A stretch of 64,000 bases of DNA from Mycobacterium sp. ITM-2016-00318 (GTDB lineage: Bacteria; Actinomycetota; Actinomycetes; Mycobacteriales; Mycobacteriaceae): the NCBI RefSeq assembly GCF_002968285.2, contig NZ_CP134400.1, positions 2,294,001 through 2,358,000 on the forward strand, in the 5' to 3' direction. The translations under genes and the position numbers were made by a program. Within the stretch, counting starts at the first letter, position 1. Each line of letters opens with the position of its first letter. A model generated the notes under the pieces. That model was not told where the DNA came from, did not search any database, and saw nothing but the letters and a program-made list of their open reading frames with translations. Of this stretch, positions 18,173 to 26,735 are shown one piece after another.

Positions 18173-18664
18173 TCAACTGCGCAGCGCGGACAACACCCGA
18201 TCCGGACGACGACAGCTCACCAGCCAGTACGGCGTGGGGTCGTCCGGATCGTCGAGTATTAGCAGAACCATCGGGCCCACCCAGGCCCGGTGTACGACGT
18301 AGGCGGCCGGATCGAGTTGCCTGCCAAGGGCGGCCGATTTGGCCGACCTCGGCACCTCTGCCGACCGGGAGACGACGCCGACCGGTAGGTGCGCGTTACC
18401 GACCCACAGCTCCGTCTCTGCGGCTGGGTCGTCGGCAGCACCGCTGACCACCCGCACCTCGGTCTTGCTGAACCACAGCAGCGCCGCAGCGGCGACGGGC
18501 AGGAGCACAGCGAACGGCAACCAGTTCGGCAGGGCGCGGACGCCCTGATTCACTTCGAGGGCGATCAGCCCGGCCAGGGCCATCGCGAGCGGCCACCACC
18601 ACCAGGGCACCCACAGCCGTTCGGAGTAGCGCACGACTTGCGGTGCTGCGCGCGTGTCGGACAC
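18173..18664 (-). CDS. DUF3093 membrane protein (Rv2698-like)
   Basis: This 163-residue protein has two hydrophobic helices near the N-terminus (WVPWWWWPLAMALAGLIALE and the following segment with PFAVLLPVAAAALLW). A soluble beta-rich domain follows, containing AHLPVGVVS and DPAAYVVHRAWVGP. Order and pattern match DUF3093/Rv2698. The GTG at 18664 is chosen because the longer frame would run into the dut gene, only 25 bp away on the other strand. Confidence 0.85.
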   Translation of the reverse strand: MSDTRAAPQVVRYSERLWVPWWWWPLAMALAGLIALEVNQGVRALPNWLPFAVLLPVAAAALLWFSKTEVRVVSGAADDPAAETELWVGNAHLPVGVVSRSAEVPRSAKSAALGRQLDPAAYVVHRAWVGPMVLLILDDPDDPTPYWLVSCRRPDRVLSALRS

Positions 18665-18689
18665 GTCGCCAAGGGTAATCTGATGCCTC

Positions 18690-19154
18690 GTGTCCACCCC
18701 TTTGGCAGTCGTTCGCCTCGATCGCGAGCTGCCGATGCCCAGCCGGGCCCATGACGGCGATGCGGGCATCGACTTGTTCAGCGCGGTCGACGTCGAGCTG
18801 CCGCCCGGTCATCGCGATCTCGTGCCGACGGGCGTCGCGGTGGCCATTCCGCACGGAATGGTGGGGTTGATACACCCGAGGTCGGGTTTGGCTGCGCGCG
18901 TTGGACTTTCGATCGTCAACAGCCCCGGCACGGTCGACGCGGGTTATCGCGGCGAGATCAAGGTGGCGTTGATCAATCTCGATCCATCGCAGCCCATCGC
19001 CGTGCATCGAGGCGATCGAATCGCCCAGCTGCTGGTGCAGCGGGTCGAATTGCCCGACCTGGTCGAGGTGACCTCGTTCGACGAGGCCGGCTTGGCAGGC
19101 ACTTCCCGTGGCGACGGCGGCCACGGTTCCTCCGGCGGACATGCGAGTTTGTGA
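18690..19154 (+). CDS. dut: dUTP diphosphatase
   Basis: This 154-residue trimeric dUTPase hydrolyses dUTP to dUMP and keeps uracil out of DNA. Motifs 1-5 are visible: [53 protein letters not shown], and the C-terminal [12 protein letters not shown] that closes over the substrate. GTG start at 18690. The stop codon overlaps the next start by one base (TGATG), indicating translational coupling with the DUF3710 gene. Confidence 0.97.
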   Translation: MSTPLAVVRLDRELPMPSRAHDGDAGIDLFSAVDVELPPGHRDLVPTGVAVAIPHGMVGLIHPRSGLAARVGLSIVNSPGTVDAGYRGEIKVALINLDPSQPIAVHRGDRIAQLLVQRVELPDLVEVTSFDEAGLAGTSRGDGGHGSSGGHASL

Positions 19155-19909
19155 TGGCTTTTGGAAGACACGCCAAAGATGACGACGACGATTCTGACGA
19201 CCAGCTCGTCGAGTCGGCTCCTGGCGTAGGTGATGACGAGCTGGACGGCCCGTTCGACATCGATGACTTCGACGATCCTGCGGCGGCCGCCCATGCCCGG
19301 CTCGACCTCGGCTCGGTGCTCATCCCGATGCCCGAGGCCGGGCAGGTACAGGTCGAGCTCACCGAGGGTGGTGTGCCCAGCGCGGTGTGGGTGGTGACGG
19401 CCAACGGACGGTTCACCGTCGCGGCCTACGCCGCGCCTAAGAGTTCGGCCCTGTGGCGGGAAGTCGCCACTGAGCTGGCCGACTCGCTGCGCAAGGACAC
19501 CCCTGAGGTGCGTATCGAGGACGGCCCGTGGGGCCGCGAGGTGGTCGGCTCGGCACCCGCGGGCGTCGTCCGGTTCATCGGTGTCGACGGTTACCGCTGG
19601 ATGATCCGCTGCGTGGTCAACGGGCCACAGGAGACCATCGACGCGTTGAGCAACCAGGCGCGACAAGCGTTGTCGGACATCGTGGTTCGTCGCGGTGATA
19701 CCCCGTTGCCGGTGCGCACCCCGCTGCCTGTGCAGCTGCCGGAACCGATGGCCGAGCAGCTGAGGGCGGCCGCGGAGCAACAGGCGGCCGCTGCCCAACA
19801 GGCCGCCGCGCAGCAACAGCAACAGCAGCCGCCGGGGGCCCAGCCGGTAGCACGCCGCAGCGAGCACGGGTCGGCAATGCAGCAGCTGCGCACCATCACC
19901 GGCGGCTAG
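19154..19909 (+). CDS. DUF3710 protein (Rv2696c-like)
   Basis: This 251-residue soluble protein has a highly acidic N-terminus (KDDDDDSDDQ) and a central domain with LGSVLIPMPE, VWVVTANGRFTVAAYAAPKS and GVDGYRWMIRCVVNG. A Gln/Ala-rich C-terminal tail includes a run of glutamines. It matches the DUF3710 family and lies directly after dut, as in M. tuberculosis. Function unknown. It ends convergently with the alpha/beta hydrolase gene. Confidence 0.88.
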   Translation: MAFGRHAKDDDDDSDDQLVESAPGVGDDELDGPFDIDDFDDPAAAAHARLDLGSVLIPMPEAGQVQVELTEGGVPSAVWVVTANGRFTVAAYAAPKSSALWREVATELADSLRKDTPEVRIEDGPWGREVVGSAPAGVVRFIGVDGYRWMIRCVVNGPQETIDALSNQARQALSDIVVRRGDTPLPVRTPLPVQLPEPMAEQLRAAAEQQAAAAQQAAAQQQQQQPPGAQPVARRSEHGSAMQQLRTITGG

Positions 19910-19915
19910 TTCGGC

Positions 19916-20614
19916 TCACAGTTCGAACAGCGCGGAAACGCACGCCGCGCCGAGCAGCGACGGCTCGACGCCCATCGCGTCGAGGGTGACCGTCCGCAGC
20001 GCCGCCCTCGGCGCGGCGTACGCCCACTCGATCGCGACCTCGAGCGGATGTACCGGGTCATCGGTGGCCGCGCCGACACCCATCGGCACCGTCAACGCCG
20101 CCAGTCGGGCGCGGGTCGGCGACACGTACCGGGACGCGGCCTCCATCGCATCGGGCAGCGCGGGCCACTGTCCTAGCCAGGAGCGGGCCAACTCGTCGGC
20201 GAGCCAGGGCGGGCTCGATGCGCGCATCTGCGAGGTCGCCGAGACCAGGCCGTCTCTGCGCAGAACGTCTGCCGAGTATCGGGCCGCCTGCGCGGCCGGT
20301 GCGGTCTCCGGCGAACCCGTCCAGGGGGGAAGGGCGGCCAACACCGCGACGGCGCGGGTCGGATGGGCCAGCGCCCAATTCGCCGCGACCGCGGCCCCGA
20401 TCGACACCCCGCCCACCGCGATCGCGCCCAGCCGCGCGGCGTTGTCGAGATCGGAAACGTACCCGTCGATCAACCGGTCAGGCCGCGGCGGAGGCGTGAC
20501 GACGACGGCGCCGACCTCGTGCAGCGGGGCCGCGAACGCCCGGTAGACGTACTCGTCGTCGGAGCCGGTCCCCGGCAGCAAAACCGCCGTCACGCCCCGT
20601 AAATCGACCGCCAC
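19916..20614 (-). CDS. alpha/beta hydrolase (Rv2695-like)
   Basis: This 232-residue protein has the alpha/beta-hydrolase features expected for Rv2695: an early LLPGTGSDDEY oxyanion-region turn and a nucleophile elbow GGVSIGAAVA (GxSxG, Ser near residue 90). A late Asp/His region includes ATDDPVHPLEV. No signal peptide is visible, so it is cytoplasmic. The substrate is unknown. It diverges from the OB-fold gene. Confidence 0.82.
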   Translation of the reverse strand: MAVDLRGVTAVLLPGTGSDDEYVYRAFAAPLHEVGAVVVTPPPRPDRLIDGYVSDLDNAARLGAIAVGGVSIGAAVAANWALAHPTRAVAVLAALPPWTGSPETAPAAQAARYSADVLRRDGLVSATSQMRASSPPWLADELARSWLGQWPALPDAMEAASRYVSPTRARLAALTVPMGVGAATDDPVHPLEVAIEWAYAAPRAALRTVTLDAMGVEPSLLGAACVSALFEL

Positions 20615-20745
20615 AGAAAGATCGTGCCGTGTGGTTTAAATCACCGGCGTGGCGGGTCACCCTAGCGTGGCGGTGGGTCTACAACAGGTCTACCGTGGCG
20701 TTGGTTGGGGATCCACGGTGGATTCACAGGATGGCAGGAGACGCC

Positions 20746-21117
20746 ATGGCTACGGCCGAAGGGTATCTGCGCCGGCTGACGCGCAGGCTGACTGACGACC
20801 CGGCACAACAGGATGTCGAGCAGTTGTCCGAGGAGGCCGCGAGCACCGGCGCCCAGAAAGCTGTCGACTGTCAACGAGGCCAGGAAGTGACCATGGTCGG
20901 GACCCTGCGCAGCGTCGAGGCCAACGCCAAGGGCTGTGCAGGCGGCATCAAGGCCGAGCTCTTCGACGGGACAGAGGCGGTGATGCTCGTGTGGCTCGGC
21001 CAGCGCCGGATACCGGGCATCGAGTCGGGTCGCACACTTCGGGTGCACGGACGCGTCGGAAAGCTCGAGAACGGCACCAAGGCGATCTACAACCCGCACT
21101 ACGAGATCCAGAAATAG
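20746..21117 (+). CDS. OB-fold nucleic-acid-binding protein (Rv2694c-like)
   Basis: This 123-residue protein has an N-terminal helix (YLRRLTRRLT) followed by an OB-fold with VTMVGTLRSVEA, IKAELFDGTEAVMLVWLGQR and LRVHGRVGKLENG. This pattern is shared with anticodon-type OB domains. Size matches Rv2694c. The ATG at 20746 follows AGGAG; an in-frame ATG at 20731 is also possible. It is followed 24 bp downstream by the DUF3159 gene, probably in one operon. Confidence 0.88.
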   Translation: MATAEGYLRRLTRRLTDDPAQQDVEQLSEEAASTGAQKAVDCQRGQEVTMVGTLRSVEANAKGCAGGIKAELFDGTEAVMLVWLGQRRIPGIESGRTLRVHGRVGKLENGTKAIYNPHYEIQK

Positions 21118-21141
21118 TCGACGGGCACGTACCGTTGACCC

Positions 21142-21840
21142 GTGTCCGATAAGCAATCCGGCGCTACGGCCATCCTCGAGCAGATGGGCGGCGTCAGCGG
21201 CCTGATCTACTCGTCAGTGCCTGTGCTGGTTTTCGTCCCGATGTCCTCGATCTTCGGCCTGGTGCCCGCGATCATCGCCGCGCTGGGCGTAGCGGCCCTG
21301 ATCCTGGTGTGGCGGCTGGTCCGCAAGGAATCCGTGCAGCCCGCGGTGTCGGGATTCATGGGCGTCGGCATCTGCGCGCTGATCGCCTACATCGTGGGGG
21401 AGTCGAAGGGTTATTTCCTGTACGGCATCTGGATGTCGCTCTTCTGGGCCGTCGTCTTCCTGATCTCCGTGCTGATCCGCAGGCCCGTCGTCGGCTACAT
21501 CTGGAGTTGGGTCAACGGGCACGACCGCGCGTGGCGGAAGGTGCGCCGCGCGGTTCTGGTTTTCGACATCGCGACCATCACCTGGGTTCTCGTGTTCGCG
21601 TCGCGTTTCGTCGTTCAGCGACATCTCTACGACGCCGATGAGACGGGGTGGCTGGCGACGGCCCGCATCGCGATGGGCTGGCCGCTGACGGCGGTGGCCG
21701 CGCTGGCCACCTACCTGGCGATCCGTTCCGCCCAGCGGGCACTGCATGCGCACGCCCCCTCCGCAGGCGAGGACGCGCCGACGGAGGATGCCCCGGCGCC
21801 GGAGACGCCCGAGGCCGAGGACGCGGTGCGGGAAAGCTAG
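21142..21840 (+). CDS. DUF3159 membrane protein (Rv2693c-like)
   Basis: This 232-residue protein has a short N-terminus with GGVSGLIYSSVPVLVFV and five or so membrane helices. It contains the conserved VSGFMGVGICALIAY, the GESKGYFLYGIW loop and a central RKVRRAVLVFD. An Ala/Glu/Pro-rich acidic tail ends it. It matches DUF3159. GTG start at 21142. The next gene begins on the base after the stop codon. Confidence 0.9.
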   Translation: MSDKQSGATAILEQMGGVSGLIYSSVPVLVFVPMSSIFGLVPAIIAALGVAALILVWRLVRKESVQPAVSGFMGVGICALIAYIVGESKGYFLYGIWMSLFWAVVFLISVLIRRPVVGYIWSWVNGHDRAWRKVRRAVLVFDIATITWVLVFASRFVVQRHLYDADETGWLATARIAMGWPLTAVAALATYLAIRSAQRALHAHAPSAGEDAPTEDAPAPETPEAEDAVRES

Positions 21841-23286
21841 TTGGCCGCCACTCGCGAGCCCACCGAGAGGCCGCTGCTTGCGGTCGCGATCCTGGCCTCG
21901 TTCGTGGCCTTCCTCGACGGCTCGGTGGTCAACCTGGCCCTGCCCGCCATCAACCGGGAATTCGGCGGCGGTCTCGCTCTGCAGCAGTGGGTGGTCGACG
22001 GCTATCTGCTCACCCTCGGCGCGCTGATCCTGGTCGCCGGTGCGGTCTCCGATACCTTCGGGCGGTTGGTCGTGCTCAGGTCCGGGCTCCTCGTGTTCGC
22101 GATCTCGTCGCTGCTGTGCGCGTTCGCACCCAGTGGCTGGGTGCTGGTGGCCGCGCGCTGCCTGCAGGGAGTCGGTGCCGCATTCCTGGTGCCGAGTTCC
22201 TTGGCGATGATCAACGCGCGGTTCTCGGGTGCCGCGCAGGCGAGGGCGATCGGCAGCTGGACGGCTTGGACCGGAACGGCTTTCGTCGTCGGGCCCCTGC
22301 TCGGTGGAGTGCTTGTCGACGCATTGAACTGGCGGTGGATCTTCGGGGTGAACCTGGTGCCGTTGGCCGTCACGCTGTACCTGACGAAGAAGCTGTCGCA
22401 CGAGGAGTTCGGTTCGAAGCGGCGAGCGAGAATCGACGTCGTCGGCGCCGCGCTGACCGCGGTCGGCCTGACCGGCGCCGTCTATGCCCTCATCGAACAG
22501 CAGCGCCTTGGCCTCACCCATCCGGCGGTGCTCACCTCTCTGGTCGTCGGGATCGGCTGCCTCGCCGCGTTCCCGTGGTGGGAGCGCAGAACGCCGAATC
22601 CGATGATGCCGCTGCACATTTTCTCCGCGCGCAACTTCGCCGTCGGCAATCTCGCCACCGTGTTTCTCTACGCCGCGGTATCGCTGGGCACCCTGCTGGT
22701 GGCGCTGTTCCTGCAGGAGGCGGCGGGCATGTCGGCCACAAGAGCGGGCTTGGCGACACTTCCCATCCCGGTGCTGTCGTTCTTCCTTGCGCGCTGGTTC
22801 GGCACGCTGGCGGGCAGGCACGGGCCGCGGCTCTATATGGCTCTCGGACCGCTGATCGCCGGTGCCGGTTATCTCTTGATGGCCCGCGTCGACGTCGCCT
22901 TCGACTTCTGGACCCAGTTACTGCCCGGCCTCGTGGTGTTCGGGCTGGGACTGTCGATGACGGTGTCACCGCTCACGGCGGCGATCTTGGCGGCCGTGGA
23001 CCCGGCGCAGAGCGGGATCGGCTCGGCGATCAACAACGCCTTCTCCCGGATCGCCGGACTGATCGCGATCGCTTTCACCGGTGTGATCGTGGGCGGTGCA
23101 ATGGATTTCGCGGGATTCCGGCAGGGCTCGTTCGTCGTCGCCGCGCTCTTCGTGATGGCGGGGCTCATCTCGTGGGCCGGCATTCGCAACGACGAATGCG
23201 ACTACAGCCGCGTCTCGGCGAAGGCGGCCGCGGCGTGTCACGACCGCGCGACACCACCGCCGGCCTATGCCGACGGCGAGCGCTAG
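21841..23286 (+). CDS. MFS drug-export-type transporter (DHA2 family)
   Basis: This 481-residue protein has about 14 hydrophobic segments, the size and count of the DHA2/EmrB-QacA branch. Motif-like sequences include FLDGSVVNLALPAINREFG at the first helix (the DHA2 NIALP motif), GAVSDTFGRL (motif A) and VAARCLQGVGAAFLVPSSLA (motif C region). It should export lipophilic compounds by proton antiport; the substrate is unknown. The TTG at 21841 immediately follows the DUF3159 stop, suggesting coupling. It overlaps ceoC by 4 bp, tail to tail. Confidence 0.88.
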   Translation: MAATREPTERPLLAVAILASFVAFLDGSVVNLALPAINREFGGGLALQQWVVDGYLLTLGALILVAGAVSDTFGRLVVLRSGLLVFAISSLLCAFAPSGWVLVAARCLQGVGAAFLVPSSLAMINARFSGAAQARAIGSWTAWTGTAFVVGPLLGGVLVDALNWRWIFGVNLVPLAVTLYLTKKLSHEEFGSKRRARIDVVGAALTAVGLTGAVYALIEQQRLGLTHPAVLTSLVVGIGCLAAFPWWERRTPNPMMPLHIFSARNFAVGNLATVFLYAAVSLGTLLVALFLQEAAGMSATRAGLATLPIPVLSFFLARWFGTLAGRHGPRLYMALGPLIAGAGYLLMARVDVAFDFWTQLLPGLVVFGLGLSMTVSPLTAAILAAVDPAQSGIGSAINNAFSRIAGLIAIAFTGVIVGGAMDFAGFRQGSFVVAALFVMAGLISWAGIRNDECDYSRVSAKAAAACHDRATPPPAYADGER

Positions 23287-23951
23287 TGGTTCTGCGGGTG
23301 GAGCAGTAGTTCCCGCAGCTCGTCTTCGGCCTCGGCGACCGCGACGAAGAGCAGTTCGTCGCCGCCCTCGAGCGGCTCGTCGCGCTCGGGCACGATCACC
23401 CGTGAGCCACGCAGGATGGTCACCAGCGCGGCGTCGCGGGGCAGCGCGAGCTTGCGCAGCGGCTTTCCGCCCCAGGGGGTGTCGACCGGCAGCGTGATCT
23501 CGATCAGGCTGGCCTGGCCGGTGCGGAATTCCATCAGGTGCACCAGGTCGCCGACGGCGACGGCCTCCTCGACCAGCGAGGCGAGCATTCGTGGCGTGGA
23601 CACGGCGACGTCGACGCCCCACGCCTCGTCGAACAGCCACTCGTTGCGCGGGTCGTTGGCCCGGGCCACTACCCGCGGAACTGCGAACTCGGTCTTGGCT
23701 AGCAGGCTGACCACCACGTTGACCTTGTCGTCGCCCGTCGCGGCGATCACCACGTCGAAGTCCTCGAGGTGTATCGACTCGAGCAGGGTGAGCTCGCAGG
23801 CGTCACCGAGACGCCAGTGTGCGGCCGGGATCGCGTCGACGTCGACGTGGTCGGGGTTTCGTTCGAGCAGTGTGACCTCGTGGCCGTTCTCGATGAGCTC
23901 CCGCGCGATGGACCGTCCGACGGCCCCGGCGCCGGCGATGGCGACCTTCAT
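23283..23951 (-). CDS. ceoC: TrkA-type potassium uptake regulatory protein CeoC
   Basis: This 222-residue protein has an N-terminal RCK/TrkA-N Rossmann domain (MKVAIAGAGAVGRSIARELI, then LLERNPDHVD, and DVVIAATGDDKVNVVVS) and a C-terminal TrkA-C domain (IEITLPVDTPWGGKPLRKL). It gates Trk-type K+ channels in response to nucleotides. Length matches M. tuberculosis CeoC (220). Its ATG directly abuts the ceoB stop codon, so the two are cotranscribed. Confidence 0.93.
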   Translation of the reverse strand: MKVAIAGAGAVGRSIARELIENGHEVTLLERNPDHVDVDAIPAAHWRLGDACELTLLESIHLEDFDVVIAATGDDKVNVVVSLLAKTEFAVPRVVARANDPRNEWLFDEAWGVDVAVSTPRMLASLVEEAVAVGDLVHLMEFRTGQASLIEITLPVDTPWGGKPLRKLALPRDAALVTILRGSRVIVPERDEPLEGGDELLFVAVAEAEDELRELLLHPQNH

Positions 23952-24626
23952 CTAGGCGCCCTCGCCGTCTTCGCTCGGCGGCAGCGCGGCGATGGCCAGC
24001 GCCTCGGCGATGTGTCCGGCGACGGCGGCGACGTAGACCTGATCGCCTGCCTGGATGACGGTCTTCTGATCCGGCAGCAGTCCGCTGCCGAATCGAATCA
24101 GGAACGCCACCCGGCCGCCGGTGGCGGCCTCCAGATCGGTCATCCGTCGGCCCGCCCACGCCTCGTGCAGCGCCAGCTCGGCCACTCCGACGTTGCCGGA
24201 CGGGTCGCGCCACTTGGTGGTCTCGGTCTCGCGGGTCAAGACGTTGAGCAGCCGGTCGGTGGTCCACGGCACGGTGGCCACGGTGGGAATGCCGAGCCGC
24301 TCGTAGACCTTCGCGCGTTTGGCGTCGTAGATACGGGCCACCACGCGCTCGACGCCGAAGGTCTCGCGGGCCACCCGCGCCGAGATGATGTTGGAGTTGT
24401 CACCCGAGGACACCGCCGCGAACGCCGACGCCTCTTCGATGCCCGCCCGCAGCAGCACGTCGCGGTCGAATCCCATCCCGAGCACACGTTCTCCGGGGAA
24501 CTCGGGGGACAGCCGGTTGAATGCCGTGCTGTCACGGTCAATGACGGCGACATGGTGGCCGATCCGGGCCAGACCGTCGGCCAGTGATGCGCCGACCCGG
24601 CCGCACCCCATCACCACTACTCGCAC
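23952..24626 (-). CDS. ceoB: TrkA-type potassium uptake regulatory protein CeoB
   Basis: This 224-residue RCK-domain protein is paralogous to CeoC. Visible are VRVVVMGCGRVGASLADGLA, VIDRDST, and FAAVSSGDNSNIISARVAR, then a TrkA-C domain. It probably forms a gating ring with CeoC on a Trk channel whose pore subunit is not in the window. The GTG at 24626 puts the nucleotide-binding strand at the N-terminus, as in the family; the longer frame to 24710 overlaps the divergent promoter region. Confidence 0.92.
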   Translation of the reverse strand: MRVVVMGCGRVGASLADGLARIGHHVAVIDRDSTAFNRLSPEFPGERVLGMGFDRDVLLRAGIEEASAFAAVSSGDNSNIISARVARETFGVERVVARIYDAKRAKVYERLGIPTVATVPWTTDRLLNVLTRETETTKWRDPSGNVGVAELALHEAWAGRRMTDLEAATGGRVAFLIRFGSGLLPDQKTVIQAGDQVYVAAVAGHIAEALAIAALPPSEDGEGA

Positions 24627-24737
24627 CTTCGCGGTCCTCTCGGAGATTCTTTTCGCTCCTCGCGTGCGCGGCGACATTTTCGTTCTGCGCACTGGGAACG
24701 CTACCGCCAATCTCGTCTGGGCTTACTCTTGGCTCTC

Positions 24738-26735
24738 GTGTCCAAGCTTTCGACCGCCGCCCGGCGGCTGGTCCTCGGCAGACCTTTCCGAAGCGACAAG
24801 CTCTCCCACACGCTGCTGCCCAAGCGGATAGCCCTGCCGGTCTTCGCTTCCGACGCGCTGTCGTCGACGGCCTATGCACCCGAGGAGATCTTCCTGGTGC
24901 TGTCGGTGGCGGGACTGGCGGCGTATTCCATGGCACCGTGGATCGGGCTTGCCGTTGCCGCGGTGATGCTGATCGTCATTGCCAGTTACCGGCAGAATGT
25001 GCACGCATACCCCTCAGGCGGCGGCGACTACGAGGTCGTCACCACCAACCTCGGACCTACCGCCGGTCTGACGGTCGCCAGTGCGCTGCTGGTGGATTAC
25101 GTGCTGACGGTGGCGGTGTCGATGTCGTCGGCCGCGTCCAACATCGGTTCAGCGGTACCGTTCATCGCCCAGCACAAGGTGCTGTTCGCTGTCGTCGCGA
25201 TCCTGGTGCTGGCGTCGCTGAATCTGCGCGGTATCCGGGAGTCGGGCACTGCCTTTGCCATTCCCACTTACGCATTCATGGTCGGCATGTACATCATGCT
25301 GGCCTGGGGTTTCATCCAGATTTATCTGCTGGGTGAGCCGTTGCGGGCCGAGTCGGCGGCTTTCGAGATGCGCTCCGAGCACGGCGACATCCTCGGCTTC
25401 GCTCTTGTGTTTCTGGTCGCTCGGGCGTTCTCATCCGGCAGTGCGGCGCTCACCGGTGTCGAAGCAATCAGCAATGGGGTGCCGGCGTTTCGAAAACCCA
25501 AATCGCGCAATGCGGCAACGACGTTGCTTCTGCTCGGGGTTATCTCGGTGAGCCTGTTCATGGGCATCATCCTGCTGGCCAAGGCGACGGGTGTGCAGAT
25601 GGCCGAGCGGCCGCACGAACAACTGATCGGCGCGCCTGCCGACTACCACCAGAAAACGATGATCGCCCAACTCGCCGAGGCGGTCTTCCACGACTTTCCG
25701 CTCGGGCTGTTCCTGATTGCCGGGGTCACCGCGTTGATTTTGGTGCTGGCCGCCAACACAGCCTTCAACGGCTTCCCGGTGCTGGGATCGATACTTGCGC
25801 AGGACCGTTTCCTGCCGCGCCAATTGCATACCCGCGGCGACCGGCTGGCGTTCTCCAACGGCATTCTGTTTCTGGCGTTCGCGGCCATCGCATTCGTCGT
25901 TGCGTTCCAGGCTCAGGTCACCGCGCTGATCCAGCTCTACATCGTGGGCGTGTTCGTTTCGTTCACCCTCAGCCAGATCGGCATGGTGCGGCACTGGACC
26001 CGGCTGCTGACTGTCGAGAACGATCCGGCGGTTCGGGCCAGGATGAAGCGCTCGAGGATCATCAACACCATCGGATTCATCTGCACCGGAACGGTTCTCG
26101 TCATCGTGGTGGTGACAAAATTCCTCGTCGGCGCATGGATCGCCATCCTGGCGATGATCATTCTGTTCGTCATCATGAAGGCGATTCGCAGGCACTACGA
26201 CACGGTGGCGCGCGAATTGGAGGAGCAGGAGGCCGCCGAGGAGGGCGGGATCGTGCTGCCCAGCCGCAACCACGCGATCGTGCTGGTGTCCAAGCTGCAT
26301 CTGCCGACGATGCGCGCCCTCGCCTACGCACGCGCCACCCGGCCCGACGAGCTGGAGGCCATCACCGTGAGCGTGGACGACTCGGAAACCCGCCAGCTCG
26401 TGCACAGGTGGGAGGACAGCGATATCTCGGTGCCGCTCAAGGTGATCGCGTCGCCCTACCGTGAGATCACCCGGCCCGTGCTCGACTACGTCAAGCGGAT
26501 CAGCAAGGAATCGCCGCGCACCGTCGTCACGGTGTTCATTCCCGAGTACGTCGTCGGTCATTGGTGGGAGCAGGTGCTGCACAACCAGAGCGCGTTGCGG
26601 CTGAAGGGGCGGCTGCTGTTCATGCCCAATGTGATGGTGACATCGGTGCCCTGGCAGCTGAATTCGTCGGAGCGACTGCGCAGACTACAGCCGCACTCGG
26701 CACCCGGGGACGCTCGTAGAGGCTTCCTGGATTGA
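24738..26735 (+). CDS. APC-family permease (Rv2690c-like)
   Basis: This 665-residue protein has about twelve membrane helices in residues 1-480. A cytoplasmic C-terminal domain of about 180 residues includes RNHAIVLVSKLHLPTMRALA and resembles universal-stress-like sensor domains. The N-terminal SKLSTAARRLVLGRPFRSDK and FASDALSSTAYAPEEI are nearly identical to Rv2690c. It is an amino acid/polyamine or K+ transporter type, and the link to divergent ceoBC favours an ion role. The GTG at 24738 is 8 nt after a TACTCT -10 element, suggesting a leaderless mRNA. Confidence 0.9.
   Translation: MSKLSTAARRLVLGRPFRSDKLSHTLLPKRIALPVFASDALSSTAYAPEEIFLVLSVAGLAAYSMAPWIGLAVAAVMLIVIASYRQNVHAYPSGGGDYEVVTTNLGPTAGLTVASALLVDYVLTVAVSMSSAASNIGSAVPFIAQHKVLFAVVAILVLASLNLRGIRESGTAFAIPTYAFMVGMYIMLAWGFIQIYLLGEPLRAESAAFEMRSEHGDILGFALVFLVARAFSSGSAALTGVEAISNGVPAFRKPKSRNAATTLLLLGVISVSLFMGIILLAKATGVQMAERPHEQLIGAPADYHQKTMIAQLAEAVFHDFPLGLFLIAGVTALILVLAANTAFNGFPVLGSILAQDRFLPRQLHTRGDRLAFSNGILFLAFAAIAFVVAFQAQVTALIQLYIVGVFVSFTLSQIGMVRHWTRLLTVENDPAVRARMKRSRIINTIGFICTGTVLVIVVVTKFLVGAWIAILAMIILFVIMKAIRRHYDTVARELEEQEAAEEGGIVLPSRNHAIVLVSKLHLPTMRALAYARATRPDELEAITVSVDDSETRQLVHRWEDSDISVPLKVIASPYREITRPVLDYVKRISKESPRTVVTVFIPEYVVGHWWEQVLHNQSALRLKGRLLFMPNVMVTSVPWQLNSSERLRRLQPHSAPGDARRGFLD

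Noticed and set aside
21214..22821. 535-residue minus-strand open frame
   Set aside because: Fully antisense to the DUF3159 and MFS genes; the composition (Arg, His, Asp, Gln) is that of a shadow frame.
25431..26582. 383-residue minus-strand open frame
   Set aside because: Antisense to the APC permease; no recognisable domain.
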